This document shows, in pieces, positions 26,054 through 34,806 of a stretch of 64,000 nt of DNA (position 1 is its first letter; every line of letters begins with the position of its first letter). Source of the DNA: Rubrivivax sp. (GTDB lineage: Bacteria > Pseudomonadota > Gammaproteobacteria > Burkholderiales > Burkholderiaceae_C). A program made the position numbers and the translations under genes. The notes below the pieces were generated by a model. It was not told the origin of the DNA, searched no databases, and worked only from the letters and a program-made list of their open reading frames with translations. The DNA is taken from contig JAHCKS010000022.1 in the NCBI GenBank assembly GCA_026125665.1, positions 1 to 64,000 of the forward strand, written 5' to 3'.

Positions 26054-27066
26054 CACCGGGCGGGCGACAAGTGCTTGCGGGCCAACTCGAGGACTTCCTT
26101 GCCCGGCAGGCCGCGCTTGTCCATGGCTTCGGTCCAGGCCTGCCAATGCTTCTCGGCCGTGGCGACCAGCCTGGCCCGCTCGGCGGCGGGGAAATCGGTC
26201 TTCTGCACGCCCTTCTGCCGGAAAGCCTCGTTGTTCTTCGCGTCGTCGAGCGCATAGGCTTCGGCGAAGCGCGGGATGGCCGCCTCGCGCAGTTCGAGCG
26301 CGAGCTTCTGCTGCTGCGGCGACAGGCGTGCCCAGGCGGCCGACGACACCGCGTAGAAGCAGGGCTGCGCGCCGAGCGAGATCTTGTCGACGAAGAACTT
26401 CGCGACCTCGTGCACCCGGTACGAGAAGAAGGCGTAGGTCGAGGGGAAGGCCACCGCGTCGACGAGGCCGCGTTCGAGCGAGGTATAGACCTCGGGGGCC
26501 GGCACCAGGCTCTTGACGGCGCCGAACTCCTCGATCGGGCGCGCCATCTCGCCGGAGATGCGGATGCGCAGCCCCTTGAAGTCCTCGGCCTTGGCGAGCG
26601 GCTTCTGCCCCATGATCTGGTACTGCGGCAGCGGCAGCGGCAGCAGCATCTCCAGGTTCCAGCGCTTGAACTCGGCGACCACCGCGGGGTGCTGCGAGAC
26701 CGCGAGTTGCGCGCGCGCCAGCGCCGTCATGTCGTCGCCCGCCAGGAACGGCAGGTCGAACACCGAGTACAGGGGGAACTTCGCCGGGTAGTACGACGTG
26801 CAGATCATGCCCAGTTCGAAGGCGCCGGCGCGCAGCGAGTCGGGGATCTCGGTGGCCTTGGCGAGCGCTTCACCGTACACCAGTTCGGCCTTGAACTGGC
26901 CGCCGGTGCGCGCCGTCATCTCCTGCACCCACCACTCGATCGGCTTGGTCGGCGAGCGCGGCGGGCCGAAGAAGCCCGCCTTCCAGCTCGCGGGCTGCGC
27001 GGCGAGCCCTCCGGACACCGCCAGGCAGACGGCGGCAAGGACGATGCGTCGAACGAAGCCGGTCAT
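26053..27066 (-). CDS. TRAP transporter substrate-binding protein (DctP)
   Basis: This 337-residue periplasmic receptor has a signal peptide (MTGFVRRIVLAAVCLAVSGG, cleavage near LAAQP). DctP features include LRAGAFELGMICTSYYPAKFP, LPFLAG, the ligand-Arg region LKGLRIRISG-like (DFKGLRIRISGEMARPIEEF) and SLERGLVDAVAFPSTYAFF. The ATG at 27066 has an AAGGAG ribosome site. It is first in the P-Q-M operon and divergent from an ACAD gene, with an IclR-type palindrome (27159-27174) in the shared promoter region. DctP receptors usually bind carboxylates; a branched dicarboxylate is suggested by the neighbours. Confidence 0.92.
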   Translation of the reverse strand: MTGFVRRIVLAAVCLAVSGGLAAQPASWKAGFFGPPRSPTKPIEWWVQEMTARTGGQFKAELVYGEALAKATEIPDSLRAGAFELGMICTSYYPAKFPLYSVFDLPFLAGDDMTALARAQLAVSQHPAVVAEFKRWNLEMLLPLPLPQYQIMGQKPLAKAEDFKGLRIRISGEMARPIEEFGAVKSLVPAPEVYTSLERGLVDAVAFPSTYAFFSYRVHEVAKFFVDKISLGAQPCFYAVSSAAWARLSPQQQKLALELREAAIPRFAEAYALDDAKNNEAFRQKGVQKTDFPAAERARLVATAEKHWQAWTEAMDKRGLPGKEVLELARKHLSPAR

Positions 27067-27158
27067 GAGACTGCTCCTTGGTGAGTGCGCCAGGCCGGCG
27101 CACTCTAGCGTGCGCTCGCCGCCGCGGCAATGGGCTAGACTGCGGATATGCGCCTGAC

Positions 27159-27174
27159 GTTCGAATATGCGAAC
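27159..27174. promoter_or_regulatory. IclR-type operator palindrome, copy 1
   Basis: GTTCG-AATATG-CGAAC is a 16-bp palindrome with perfect 5-bp arms in the 146-bp divergent promoter region between the TRAP operon and the ACAD operon. The ACAD operon ends with an IclR gene. Related 16-mers lie at 36919-36934 and 47542-47557, each next to another IclR gene. Confidence 0.6.
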
Positions 27175-27212
27175 CGCGACGACGGCCTCGCGGGCCGGCC
27201 GAGGCACCGGCC

Positions 27213-28379
27213 ATGAGCATCGACTTCACGTCCGAGCAGCGGCAGATCCGCGAAGGGGTCGACAGGCTGTGCGCCGGCTTCGACGACCAGTACTGGCTCG
27301 AGCGCGACAGCGACGGGCGCTTCCCGGAGGACTTCTGCCGCGCCATCGCCGACCACGGCTACATGGGCATCGCGATGCCGGTCGAATACGGCGGCTCCGG
27401 GCTCGGCATCACCGAGGCGGCGATCCTCACGCAGGCGATCTCGCAGTCGGGCGCCGGCAACGGCGGCGTCTCGTCGGTCAGCCTGGCGATCTTCGGGCTC
27501 AATCCGGTGGTGCGCTTCGGCACCGAGGAGCAGAAGCGGCGCATGCTGCCACCGATCATCCGGCGCCAGGACATCGCCTGCTTCGGCGTCACCGAGCCGA
27601 ACACCGGCTTGGACACGACACGGCTGAAGACGCGCGCCGTGCGCCGCGGCGACCGCTATGTGGTCAACGGCCAGAAGATCTGGATCTCGACCGCGCAGCA
27701 GGCCAACAAGATCCTGCTGATCGCGCGCACCACCGCCGAGGGGGACTGCGCGCGCCCGATCGACGGCCTGAGCCTGTTCTACGCCGACCTCGACCGCTCC
27801 AAGGTCGAGATGCGCGTCATCGACAAGATGGGCCGCAAGTGCGTCGACTCCAACGAGCTGTTCATCGACGGCCTCGAGATCCCGGTGGAGAACCGCATCG
27901 GCGAGGAGGGCAAGGGCTTCCGCTACCTGCTGCACGGCATCAACCCGGAACGCATCCTGATCGCCGCCGGGCTGGTCGGGCTCGGTCGCGCGGCGCTGCG
28001 GCGGGCCACCGACTATGCCAACCAGCGCGTCGTCTTCGGCCGCCCGATCGGCCAGAACCAGGCGATCCAGCATCCGCTGGCGCAGAGCTGGGCCGAGCTC
28101 GAGGCGGCCAACCTGATGGCCTTCCGTGCCGCGCAGCTCTACGACCGGGGCGACGAATGCGGCGCGCAGGCCAACGCCGCCAAGTTCCTCGCCGGCGAGG
28201 CCGCCTTCGCCGCCTGCACCAACGCCGTGATGACGCACGGCGGCATGGGCTACGCCAAGGAGTTCCACGTCGAGCGCTACCTGCGCGAGGTGCTCATCCA
28301 CCGCATCGCCCCGATCACGCCGCACCTGATCCTGTGCTTCATCGCCGAGAAGGTGCTCGGCCTGCCGAAGTCGTACTGA
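27213..28379 (+). CDS. Acyl-CoA dehydrogenase
   Basis: This 388-residue FAD-dependent dehydrogenase introduces an alpha,beta double bond in an acyl-CoA. It has the FAD/substrate motif CFGVTEPNTGLDTTRLKT, NGQKIWISTAQQ, a Glu in INPERILIAAG at the position used as base by isovaleryl-CoA dehydrogenase, VFGRPIGQNQAIQHPLA, and THGGMGYAKEFHVER. The last helix lacks the usual EGT motif (RIAPITPHLILCFI), consistent with the alternative base. It leads the operon ACAD-CaiB-MaoC-CitE-IclR, and its TGA overlaps the ATG of the CoA-transferase. A methylsuccinyl-CoA-type dehydrogenase would fit the context (inference). Confidence 0.9.
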   Translation: MSIDFTSEQRQIREGVDRLCAGFDDQYWLERDSDGRFPEDFCRAIADHGYMGIAMPVEYGGSGLGITEAAILTQAISQSGAGNGGVSSVSLAIFGLNPVVRFGTEEQKRRMLPPIIRRQDIACFGVTEPNTGLDTTRLKTRAVRRGDRYVVNGQKIWISTAQQANKILLIARTTAEGDCARPIDGLSLFYADLDRSKVEMRVIDKMGRKCVDSNELFIDGLEIPVENRIGEEGKGFRYLLHGINPERILIAAGLVGLGRAALRRATDYANQRVVFGRPIGQNQAIQHPLAQSWAELEAANLMAFRAAQLYDRGDECGAQANAAKFLAGEAAFAACTNAVMTHGGMGYAKEFHVERYLREVLIHRIAPITPHLILCFIAEKVLGLPKSY

Positions 28380-29593
28380 TGGCCGGGCCGCTCGCCGGCA
28401 TCCGCGTCGTCGATGTCTCGACGATGCTGATGGCGCCCTACGTCACGCAGATCCTCGGCGACATGGGCGCCGACGTCGTGAAGGTCGAATCGCCCGCAGG
28501 CGACGCTGTGCGCGGCGTCGGCCCGCTGCGCCACGCTGGCATGGGGGCGATCTTCCTGAACGCCAACCGTGGCAAGCGCAGCGTCGTGCTCGACCTCAAG
28601 CAGGCCGAAGGGCTGTCCGCGCTCGACGCGCTCGTCGCGCGCGCCGACGTGTTTGTCTGCAACCTGCGCCCGCACACGATGGCGCGGCTGGGCATGGGCT
28701 ACGAGCGCGCCGCAGCGAACAACCCGGCGCTGATCTACGCGGCGCTCTACGGCTTTGCCGAATCGGGCCCTTACGGGGCCAAGCCGGCATTCGACGACCT
28801 GATCCAGGGCGCCGTCGCCGTGCCGTGGCTGGCGCACATGGCCGACGGGCGCGAGCCGGCCTACGCGCCGACGGCGATCGTCGACCGCGGCGTCGCGCTG
28901 TGGGCCGTGGGGCAGATCAACGGGGCGCTGTTCCACCGCAGCCGCAGCGGCCAGGGCCAGAAGATCGACATCCCGATGTTCGAGATGATGGCCTCGTTCG
29001 TGCTGGGCGACCACCTCGCCGGCGAGACCTTCGACCCGCCGCTCGGCCCGGCCGGCTATGCGCGCATGCTCAACCCCGAGCGGCGCCCGTACCGCACGCT
29101 CGACGGCTACGTGTGCGCGATGATCTACACCGACCGGCACTGGCGCGCCTTCTACCGCGCGCTCGGGCGCGAGGACGACTTCGAGCGCGACCCGCGCCTG
29201 TGCAGCATGACGACGCGCGGCGAGCACATCCGCGACATCTACGCCGAGCTGTCGGCGCTGATGCGCACGCGCACTACCGCGCAGTGGCTCGCGCTGTTCG
29301 AAAGCGCCGACGTGCCCGCCATGCCGCTGCACACGCCCGCGACGCTGCTCGACGACGAGCACCTGCGTGCCACCGGCTTCTTCACGGTCGTCGACCATCC
29401 GAGCGAAGGCCGCATCCGCGAGATGGCCTACCCGAGCGCGTGGTCGGCGACGCAGCCGCAGCCGGGGCGGCCGGCGCCGCGCCTGGGCGAGCACAGCGCC
29501 GAGGTGCTGCGCGAGATCGGCTACGACGACGGGCGCATCCGCTCGCTCGTCGCCCGCGGCGTGACGGCGTGCGCGCCGCAGCCCGCAACCTGA
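28379..29593 (+). CDS. CaiB/BaiF class III CoA-transferase
   Basis: This 404-residue class III CoA-transferase has MAGPLAGIRVVDVSTMLMAP, LGDMGADVVKVESPAGD, ANRGKRSVVLDL, and the catalytic Asp in PTAIVDRGVAL. The ATG overlaps the ACAD stop codon. In an operon with a MaoC hydratase and a CitE lyase it most likely activates the dicarboxylic substrate, for example with succinyl-CoA or acetyl-CoA as donor. This is the role played by CoA-transferases in itaconate or mesaconate degradation. That pathway role is inferred; the family assignment is secure. Confidence 0.92.
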   Translation: MAGPLAGIRVVDVSTMLMAPYVTQILGDMGADVVKVESPAGDAVRGVGPLRHAGMGAIFLNANRGKRSVVLDLKQAEGLSALDALVARADVFVCNLRPHTMARLGMGYERAAANNPALIYAALYGFAESGPYGAKPAFDDLIQGAVAVPWLAHMADGREPAYAPTAIVDRGVALWAVGQINGALFHRSRSGQGQKIDIPMFEMMASFVLGDHLAGETFDPPLGPAGYARMLNPERRPYRTLDGYVCAMIYTDRHWRAFYRALGREDDFERDPRLCSMTTRGEHIRDIYAELSALMRTRTTAQWLALFESADVPAMPLHTPATLLDDEHLRATGFFTVVDHPSEGRIREMAYPSAWSATQPQPGRPAPRLGEHSAEVLREIGYDDGRIRSLVARGVTACAPQPAT

Positions 29594-29610
29594 AGCGAAA
29601 GGCGCCCCCC

Positions 29611-30063
29611 ATGGCAGGTCTGTACTACGAGGAGTTCGAGGTCGGCATGGAATTCCGCCATGCGCTGACACGCACGGTGACGGAGATGGACAACATCCTC
29701 TTCTGCGCGATGACGCACAACCCGCAGCCGCTGCACCTCGACGAGGAATTCGCGCGCCAGACGATGTACGGGCAGCGCCTCGTCAACAGCCTGTTCACGC
29801 TCGGCCTGGTGATCGGCGTGTCGGTCGCCGAGACGACGCTCGGCACCACGCTCGGCAATCTCGGCATGACCGACATCCGTTTCAAGCACCCGGTGTTCCA
29901 CGGCGACACGGTGCGCGTGGTCACGCGCATCAAGGAACTGCGCGAGAGCAGGTCGCGCCCGAACGAAGGCATCGTCACCTTCGAGCACATCGGCTACAAC
30001 CAGCGCGACGAGGAGGTCTGCTACGTCGTGCGCACCGGCCTGATGCGCAAGAGGCCGGCATGA
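29611..30063 (+). CDS. MaoC-like (R)-specific enoyl-CoA hydratase
   Basis: This 150-residue single hot-dog MaoC-type hydratase has the hydratase motif in FCAMTHNPQPLHLDEEFAR (Asn/Asp and His pair), LVNSLFTLGLVIGVSV and FKHPVFHGDTVRVVTRI. It adds water to a 2-enoyl-CoA. Its start overlaps nothing, and 17 bases separate it from the CoA-transferase; its stop overlaps the CitE start. The MaoC-CitE pairing matches the hydratase/lyase pair of itaconate and mesaconate catabolism, where the product is a malyl- or citramalyl-CoA-like ester. Confidence 0.9.
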   Translation: MAGLYYEEFEVGMEFRHALTRTVTEMDNILFCAMTHNPQPLHLDEEFARQTMYGQRLVNSLFTLGLVIGVSVAETTLGTTLGNLGMTDIRFKHPVFHGDTVRVVTRIKELRESRSRPNEGIVTFEHIGYNQRDEEVCYVVRTGLMRKRPA

Positions 30064-30983
30064 AGGCGCCAGAGGCGGAAGCGGTCGCGCCGATGCTGCG
30101 CTCGTGGCTGTTCGTGCCCGGCGACAGCGAGCGCAAGCTGGACAAGTCGCGCGACAACGCGGCCGATGCGCTGATCCTCGACCTCGAGGACTCGGTGGCG
30201 AAGGACCGGCTGCCGCTCGCGCGCGAGACCGTGCGCGCCTGCCTGCAGGCGCGCACCGAGCGCTCGCGGCAGCAGCTGTGGGTGCGCGTCAACCCGCTCG
30301 ACACGCCGCTGGCGCTCGCCGACCTGGCGGCGGTGATGGCCGGCGCGCCCGACGGCATCTGCGTGCCGAAGGTGTCTTCGGTGGCCGACGTGAACCGGCT
30401 GGCGCACTACCTCGACGCTCTCGAGGCGCGGGAAGGCCTGTCCGCCGGCGCGACGCGCATCCTGGCGGTGGCCACCGAGACCGCGGCCTCGCTGCTCGGC
30501 TTCCACACCTACCTCGAACGCGCCACGCCGCGGCTGGCGGCGTTGACCTGGGGCGGCGAGGATCTGGCGGCGGCGCTCGGCGCCAGCGACAACCGCGACG
30601 CGCGCAGCGGCGACTACGACGATCCGTACCGGCTCGCCAAGTCGCTGTGTCTGGCGGCGGCGCGCGCCATCGGCGCGCAGCCGGTCGGCGCGGTGCACGT
30701 CGACTTCCGCGACCTGGCCGGCCTGGAGGCTGACTGCCTGCGCGACCGACGCGCCGGCTTCGTCGGCAAGATCGCGATCCATCCCGAACAGTCGGCGATC
30801 ATCAACGCCGCGTTCACGCCGTCCGAGGCCGAGATCGCCCACGCGCGCCGCGTGATCGACATCTTCGAGCGCAACCCGGGCCTGGGCACCGTCGGCCTCG
30901 ATGGCAAGATGCTCGACATGCCGCACCTCAAGCAGGCGCGCAACGTCGAGGCCCTCGCCGAGCAGGTGAACCGGCGTTCGTGA
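30060..30983 (+). CDS. CitE-like CoA-ester lyase (HpcH/HpaI family)
   Basis: This 307-residue TIM-barrel protein of the malyl/citramalyl-CoA lyase family has RSWLFVPGDSERKLDKS, the metal-site segments LILDLEDSVA and TWGGEDLAAALG, the Glu in VATETAASLLGF, and KIAIHPEQ. It should cleave a beta-hydroxyacyl-CoA such as (citra)malyl-CoA to acetyl-CoA or propionyl-CoA plus a 2-oxoacid. The ATG overlaps the MaoC stop codon, so hydration and cleavage are translationally coupled. A free citrate lyase beta subunit is unlikely, because no citrate lyase alpha or gamma genes are present. Confidence 0.9.
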   Translation: MKAPEAEAVAPMLRSWLFVPGDSERKLDKSRDNAADALILDLEDSVAKDRLPLARETVRACLQARTERSRQQLWVRVNPLDTPLALADLAAVMAGAPDGICVPKVSSVADVNRLAHYLDALEAREGLSAGATRILAVATETAASLLGFHTYLERATPRLAALTWGGEDLAAALGASDNRDARSGDYDDPYRLAKSLCLAAARAIGAQPVGAVHVDFRDLAGLEADCLRDRRAGFVGKIAIHPEQSAIINAAFTPSEAEIAHARRVIDIFERNPGLGTVGLDGKMLDMPHLKQARNVEALAEQVNRRS

Positions 30984-31026
30984 GCCAGGCGTGCGCACCC
31001 AGCGACAGGCACCCGGCGCTCCGCGC

Positions 31027-31860
31027 ATGGCGCGGCCAAGGCCCGACGCGCCGCCCGCCGCCAAGGCGGTGCGCGCCGGCCCGCAGTCGGTCGGGCGCAT
31101 CGTCGCGATCCTCGATACCGTCGCCGCACAGCGTCGCGGCGCGACGCTCTCGGAGCTGGCGGCGATCGCGGGGGCGCCGAAGACCAGCCTCGTGGGCCTG
31201 TTGGCGGGGCTCGCCGCCGAGGGCTGCGTCGTGCGTGACGCAGGCGGGCGCTACGGCCCCGGGCCGCGTCTGCACGCGCTGGCCATCCAGGCACTGGCCG
31301 GCAGGGAACTGGTCGCGCTCGCCCGGCCTGTGCTGCAAGCGCTCGTCGAGGCGAGCGGCGAGACCGCCGTGCTGGCCGCGCTGGCGCCGGATGCGGATCG
31401 GGTCGTCTACCTCGACCGCGTCGAGAGCGCGCGCCCGATCCGCTATGCGGTGACGGTCGGCGAGCGTCGCGAACTGCACTGCACGGCCTCAGGCAAGGTG
31501 CTGCTGGCGCATTTCGACGCCGGCCGGCTCGCGCGCTATCTGAAATCTGTGCGCCGCCAGCGCTTCACGGCGACGACGATCGTCGAGGCCGATGCGCTGC
31601 GCGACGAGCTCGACGAAGTGCGCCGCGCCGGGCTGGCGCGCACCGACGGCGAGCGCATCGCGGGCGCCAGCGCCGTTGCCGCGCCGGTCCACGGACGCGA
31701 CGGCGCGGTGGTCGCGACCGTGCTCGTCGCCGGGCCGTCGGAGCGCATGCGCTCGCACGCGCGGCGCAACGAGCGCCTGGTGCGCGCGGCGGCGGTCGAG
31801 TGCACGCGGCTGGCCGGCGGCGTTCCCGCGCGGCGCAGCGCACGGCCGGCGGTGCGCTGA
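31027..31860 (+). CDS. IclR-family transcriptional regulator
   Basis: This roughly 277-residue regulator has an N-terminal winged helix (SVGRIVAILDTVAAQRRG, then ATLSELAAIAGAPKTSLVGLLAGL) and a C-terminal effector domain with YLDRVESARPIRYAVTVGERRELHCTASGKVLLA. The ATG at 31027 is chosen; a GTG at 30991 would add twelve residues, and neither has a strong ribosome site. As the last gene of the ACAD-CaiB-MaoC-CitE operon it probably controls that operon and the divergent TRAP genes through the palindrome at 27159-27174. Confidence 0.88.
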   Translation: MARPRPDAPPAAKAVRAGPQSVGRIVAILDTVAAQRRGATLSELAAIAGAPKTSLVGLLAGLAAEGCVVRDAGGRYGPGPRLHALAIQALAGRELVALARPVLQALVEASGETAVLAALAPDADRVVYLDRVESARPIRYAVTVGERRELHCTASGKVLLAHFDAGRLARYLKSVRRQRFTATTIVEADALRDELDEVRRAGLARTDGERIAGASAVAAPVHGRDGAVVATVLVAGPSERMRSHARRNERLVRAAAVECTRLAGGVPARRSARPAVR

Positions 31861-31917
31861 GAGCCACCGAACGACAAGGGGCGCGCCCATGCGCGCGCGG
31901 CGACCCTCTGGCTCTCA
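31858..31917. terminator. Bidirectional hairpin between convergent IclR and TauD genes
   Basis: TGAGAGCCA (31858-31866) pairs perfectly with TGGCTCTCA (31909-31917). The 42-nt loop holds a further palindrome, GGGCGCGCCC (31879-31888). The stem begins with the stop codons of both convergent genes, so a single structure may end both transcripts. There is no T-run. Confidence 0.45.
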
Positions 31918-32790
31918 GGCCGCCGCGTCGTACAGCGCGCCGCTCGGCTCGCCGAGCACCGTGGTGCGGTGCATGTGGCGGTGCGTGCCGGGCACGCGGT
32001 CGCGCAGCGCCTGGTGCATCGTGCTGCGGTTGTCCCACATGATCATGTCGCCCGGCCGCCAGTGGTGGCGGTAGGTGAACTCGGGGCGCACCGAGTGCGC
32101 GAACAGGTACTGCAGGATGCCCTGGCTCTCCTCGCGGGTCATGCCGGCGATGTGGGTGGTGATGCCTTCGCTGACATACAGCGCCAGCCGCCCGGTTTCG
32201 GGGTGGCGCCGCACCATCGGTTGCGTCACCGGCGGGTTGACGTCGATCAGCGCCTTCATGACCGCGGGGTCGCGTGTCGAGGTGGTGTCGTGGATCGCCC
32301 AGGCGTAGCTGTGCACCGCCTGCAGCGGGGCGATCAGCTTCTTCATGCCCTCGGACAGGGTCTCGTAAGCGAGGAACATGTTGGTGAAGCGGGTGTCGCC
32401 GCCGATCTCCGGGATCTCCACGCAGTACAGCAGCGACCCGGTGGCCGGTCGCGTCGTGTACGACAGGTCGGAATGCCAGTTGACCCCGGTCTCGCGCGTG
32501 CTGGACGGCGTACCGTCGGCGTTGGGCCGGGTGGTGACGATGAAGATCTGCGCGAACTCGGGGTGGCGGTACTTGAAGAGCGCCGCGTGGTCGTCGAGCG
32601 CGCCGAAGCGGCTGCTGAAGTCGATGTGCTGCTGCGGCGTGATGTCCTGGTCGCGGATGAGCATGATGCAGTTCTCGACCCAGGCCTTGCGGATCTGGTC
32701 GATCGCCTCCTGTGCGAGCGGGCGCCGCAGGTCGACGCCTTGAACCTCGGCGCCGATGCCGTAGGACAGTCGTTTGATGGTCAGGGACAT
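31915..32790 (-). CDS. TauD/TfdA-family 2-oxoglutarate dioxygenase
   Basis: This 291-residue Fe(II)/2-oxoglutarate dioxygenase is full length for the family. The iron ligands are the His and Asp of NWHSDLSY and the distal His in MIMWDNRSTMHQAL. The 2-oxoglutarate Arg is in HRHMHRTTVLG. The ATG at 32790 follows GGAG by seven bases. It is last in a minus-strand series with two Bug receptors and a class II aldolase. It is clearly related to the proteins at 1-601 and 38829-39710. It oxidises an unknown acid, possibly cleaving a C-S, C-O or C-P-linked group as some relatives do. Confidence 0.93.
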   Translation of the reverse strand: MSLTIKRLSYGIGAEVQGVDLRRPLAQEAIDQIRKAWVENCIMLIRDQDITPQQHIDFSSRFGALDDHAALFKYRHPEFAQIFIVTTRPNADGTPSSTRETGVNWHSDLSYTTRPATGSLLYCVEIPEIGGDTRFTNMFLAYETLSEGMKKLIAPLQAVHSYAWAIHDTTSTRDPAVMKALIDVNPPVTQPMVRRHPETGRLALYVSEGITTHIAGMTREESQGILQYLFAHSVRPEFTYRHHWRPGDMIMWDNRSTMHQALRDRVPGTHRHMHRTTVLGEPSGALYDAAA

Positions 32791-32825
32791 GAGATATCTC
32801 CGATGAAGGGATCTTCGGCCGTGCC

Positions 32826-33800
32826 TCACTCGGCCTTTGCGCCCGAGAGCTTGACGATGCGCGCCCACTTGTCGGTCTCGACGCGCAGGTGCTCGGCAAA
32901 GCGATCGGGGGTGCCCGTCAGCGGCTCCATGCCGAGCGAGGCGAAGCGCTCGCGCAGGTCCGCTTTGGTGGTGATCTCGGCGGTCAACCGAGCGAGCTTC
33001 TGCACGATCTCCGCCGGCGTGCCCGCCGGCGCCATGAGGCCGTACCAGACGTAGAGGTCGAAGCCGCTCAGGCCGAGTTCGGTCATCGTCGGCACCTCGG
33101 GCTCGAGCGCCGAACGCCGCGCCGTGCTGACGGCCAGGTACCTGAGTTTGCCGGCGCGGACGTGCGGGCTCGTCGTCGGCCAGGCGTCGAAGATGACCTG
33201 GATGCGCCCGCCGACCATGTCGGCCACGCCGGCGGCGGTGCCCTTGTACGGGACGTGCGTGATGTCGGCGCCCGCCTGGCTCTTGAGCCACTCCATCGCC
33301 AGGTGCGTGGTGCCGCCGACTCCCGACGAGGCGTAGTTGAGCGCGCCCGGACGGGCCTTCGACAGCGCGATGAGATCGGGCAGCGACTTCACAGGCAGAT
33401 CGGCCGGCACGGTGAGGAACAGCGCCATGCTGCCGACAAGCCCGATCGGCGCGAAGTCCTTCGCCGGATCGAAGGGCATCTTCGCGTACAGCGCCGGGTT
33501 GACCGCCAGCGGCCCGGCGGCGCCGAAGAACAGCGTGTAGCCGTCGGGCGCCGCCTTGGCCGCCGCGCTGCCTGCCAGGTTGCCGCCGGCGCCGGCGCGG
33601 TTGTCGACGATGACCTGCGCGCCGAGCCCTGCAGCGAGCTTCTCGGCGAATGCGCGCGCCATGATGTCGCTCGCGCCGCCGGCGGGGTACGGCACGATGA
33701 GCTGCACCGGGCGCGAGGGATAGGGCTGGGCATGGGCGCCACCGGCAGCGGCGCACAGCAGGGCCATCGTCAGGGCGATCAGCGATTTCATCCGGGGCAT
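32826..33800 (-). CDS. Bug/TctC-family periplasmic solute receptor
   Basis: This 324-residue receptor has a signal peptide (MKSLIALTMALLCAAAGG..., cleavage near AHAQP) and the family landmarks YPSRPVQLIVPYPAGGASDI, DNRAGAGGNLAG, KAAPDGYTLFFG, HVPYKGTAAGVADMVGGRIQ and APAGTPAEIVQKL. It lies 35 bp upstream of the TauD gene on the same strand and probably delivers that enzyme's substrate. The start could also be the Met at 33791. Confidence 0.93.
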   Translation of the reverse strand: MPRMKSLIALTMALLCAAAGGAHAQPYPSRPVQLIVPYPAGGASDIMARAFAEKLAAGLGAQVIVDNRAGAGGNLAGSAAAKAAPDGYTLFFGAAGPLAVNPALYAKMPFDPAKDFAPIGLVGSMALFLTVPADLPVKSLPDLIALSKARPGALNYASSGVGGTTHLAMEWLKSQAGADITHVPYKGTAAGVADMVGGRIQVIFDAWPTTSPHVRAGKLRYLAVSTARRSALEPEVPTMTELGLSGFDLYVWYGLMAPAGTPAEIVQKLARLTAEITTKADLRERFASLGMEPLTGTPDRFAEHLRVETDKWARIVKLSGAKAE

Positions 33801-33903
33801 GGATTCGTTTCTCTCGAAGGGTTTGAAAGGAAGGCGCGCCGGTGCGGGCGAAGCGGCGCGCGTGTTGCCGCACGGTCGCCCGCCCGGGCGGCGTGCGAAT
33901 GGG

Positions 33904-34677
33904 TCAGTCGCGGTAGCCCGGCTCCTCGCGGTCGAGCTTGCGCAGCAGCGCAGCCCACTCTAGCCGGCCCTGAGGCACGAAGCCGTCCTTGCCGAAGACC
34001 TGTGTGCCCTGCGCCGCGCAGCGTGCGACGACCTCGGGCGCGATCGGGTACAGCGGCTGCTCGCCGCCGAGCGCGGCCACCTGCATGCGGCAGGCGCGCT
34101 CGAGCTGGTACATGAGCATGAAGGTCTCGCCCATCGTCGCGCCGCAGCTCAGGGTGCCGTGGTTGCGCAGCAGCAGCAGCTTCTTCTCGGCCCCGAGGTC
34201 GCGAATCAGGCTGCGCTTCTCGTCGTCGTCGAGCGCCAGCCCCTCGAACTCGTGATAGGCGAGCTTGTCCCACACCACCAGGGCGTGCTGCGAGGCCGGC
34301 AGCAGCCCGTGGCGCTGCATCGACACCGCCGTGCCGTCGCGCGTGTGCAGGTGCATGACGCAGTTGAGGTCGGGGCGCGCATCGTGCACCGCGGCATGGA
34401 TGACCAGTACGGCCGGGTTGATGCCGAACGGGCTGGCGCTGTAGATCGTTCCACGAGAGTCGGTCTTGATGAGCGACGAGGCGGTGATCTCGTCGAACAG
34501 CATGCCGTACGGGTTGATGAGGAAGCGGTCCGGCTCGCCCGGCACCCGGTGCGAGATGTGCGCCGAGATGATGTCCGACCAGCCCATGCGGTCGGCAAGG
34601 CGATAGCACGCCGCGAGGTCGCGGCGCGCCTGCTCCTCGGCGGCGGAAGGGCGTTCGACTTGCGAAACGGCGTTCAT
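33904..34677 (-). CDS. Class II aldolase/adducin-family protein
   Basis: This 257-residue zinc-dependent class II aldolase-fold protein (fuculose-phosphate aldolase/adducin type) has SDIISAHISHRVPGEPDRFLINP, the metal His pair in CVMHLHTRDGTAV, QHALVVWDKLAYHEFEG, and LLLRNHGTLSCGATMGE with the third His. The ATG at 34677 is used; the frame extends upstream, but the homology starts here. It is close kin of the plus-strand gene at 36943. In the operon it sits between two Bug receptors. Members cleave or form C-C bonds or decarboxylate hydroxy-keto acids; the substrate is unknown. Confidence 0.9.
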   Translation of the reverse strand: MNAVSQVERPSAAEEQARRDLAACYRLADRMGWSDIISAHISHRVPGEPDRFLINPYGMLFDEITASSLIKTDSRGTIYSASPFGINPAVLVIHAAVHDARPDLNCVMHLHTRDGTAVSMQRHGLLPASQHALVVWDKLAYHEFEGLALDDDEKRSLIRDLGAEKKLLLLRNHGTLSCGATMGETFMLMYQLERACRMQVAALGGEQPLYPIAPEVVARCAAQGTQVFGKDGFVPQGRLEWAALLRKLDREEPGYRD

Positions 34678-34806
34678 GCAGGCACTCCAGGTTGCGGAGC
34701 CGCTCGGGCTCACGTTCTCGGCAATCGCGGCTGTCGCGGTCCGCGCTGCTCGTCGATGGGGATGTCCGCCGGACGGCGGTGCTCGACTTCATGCGCAGGC
34801 TCGTGC

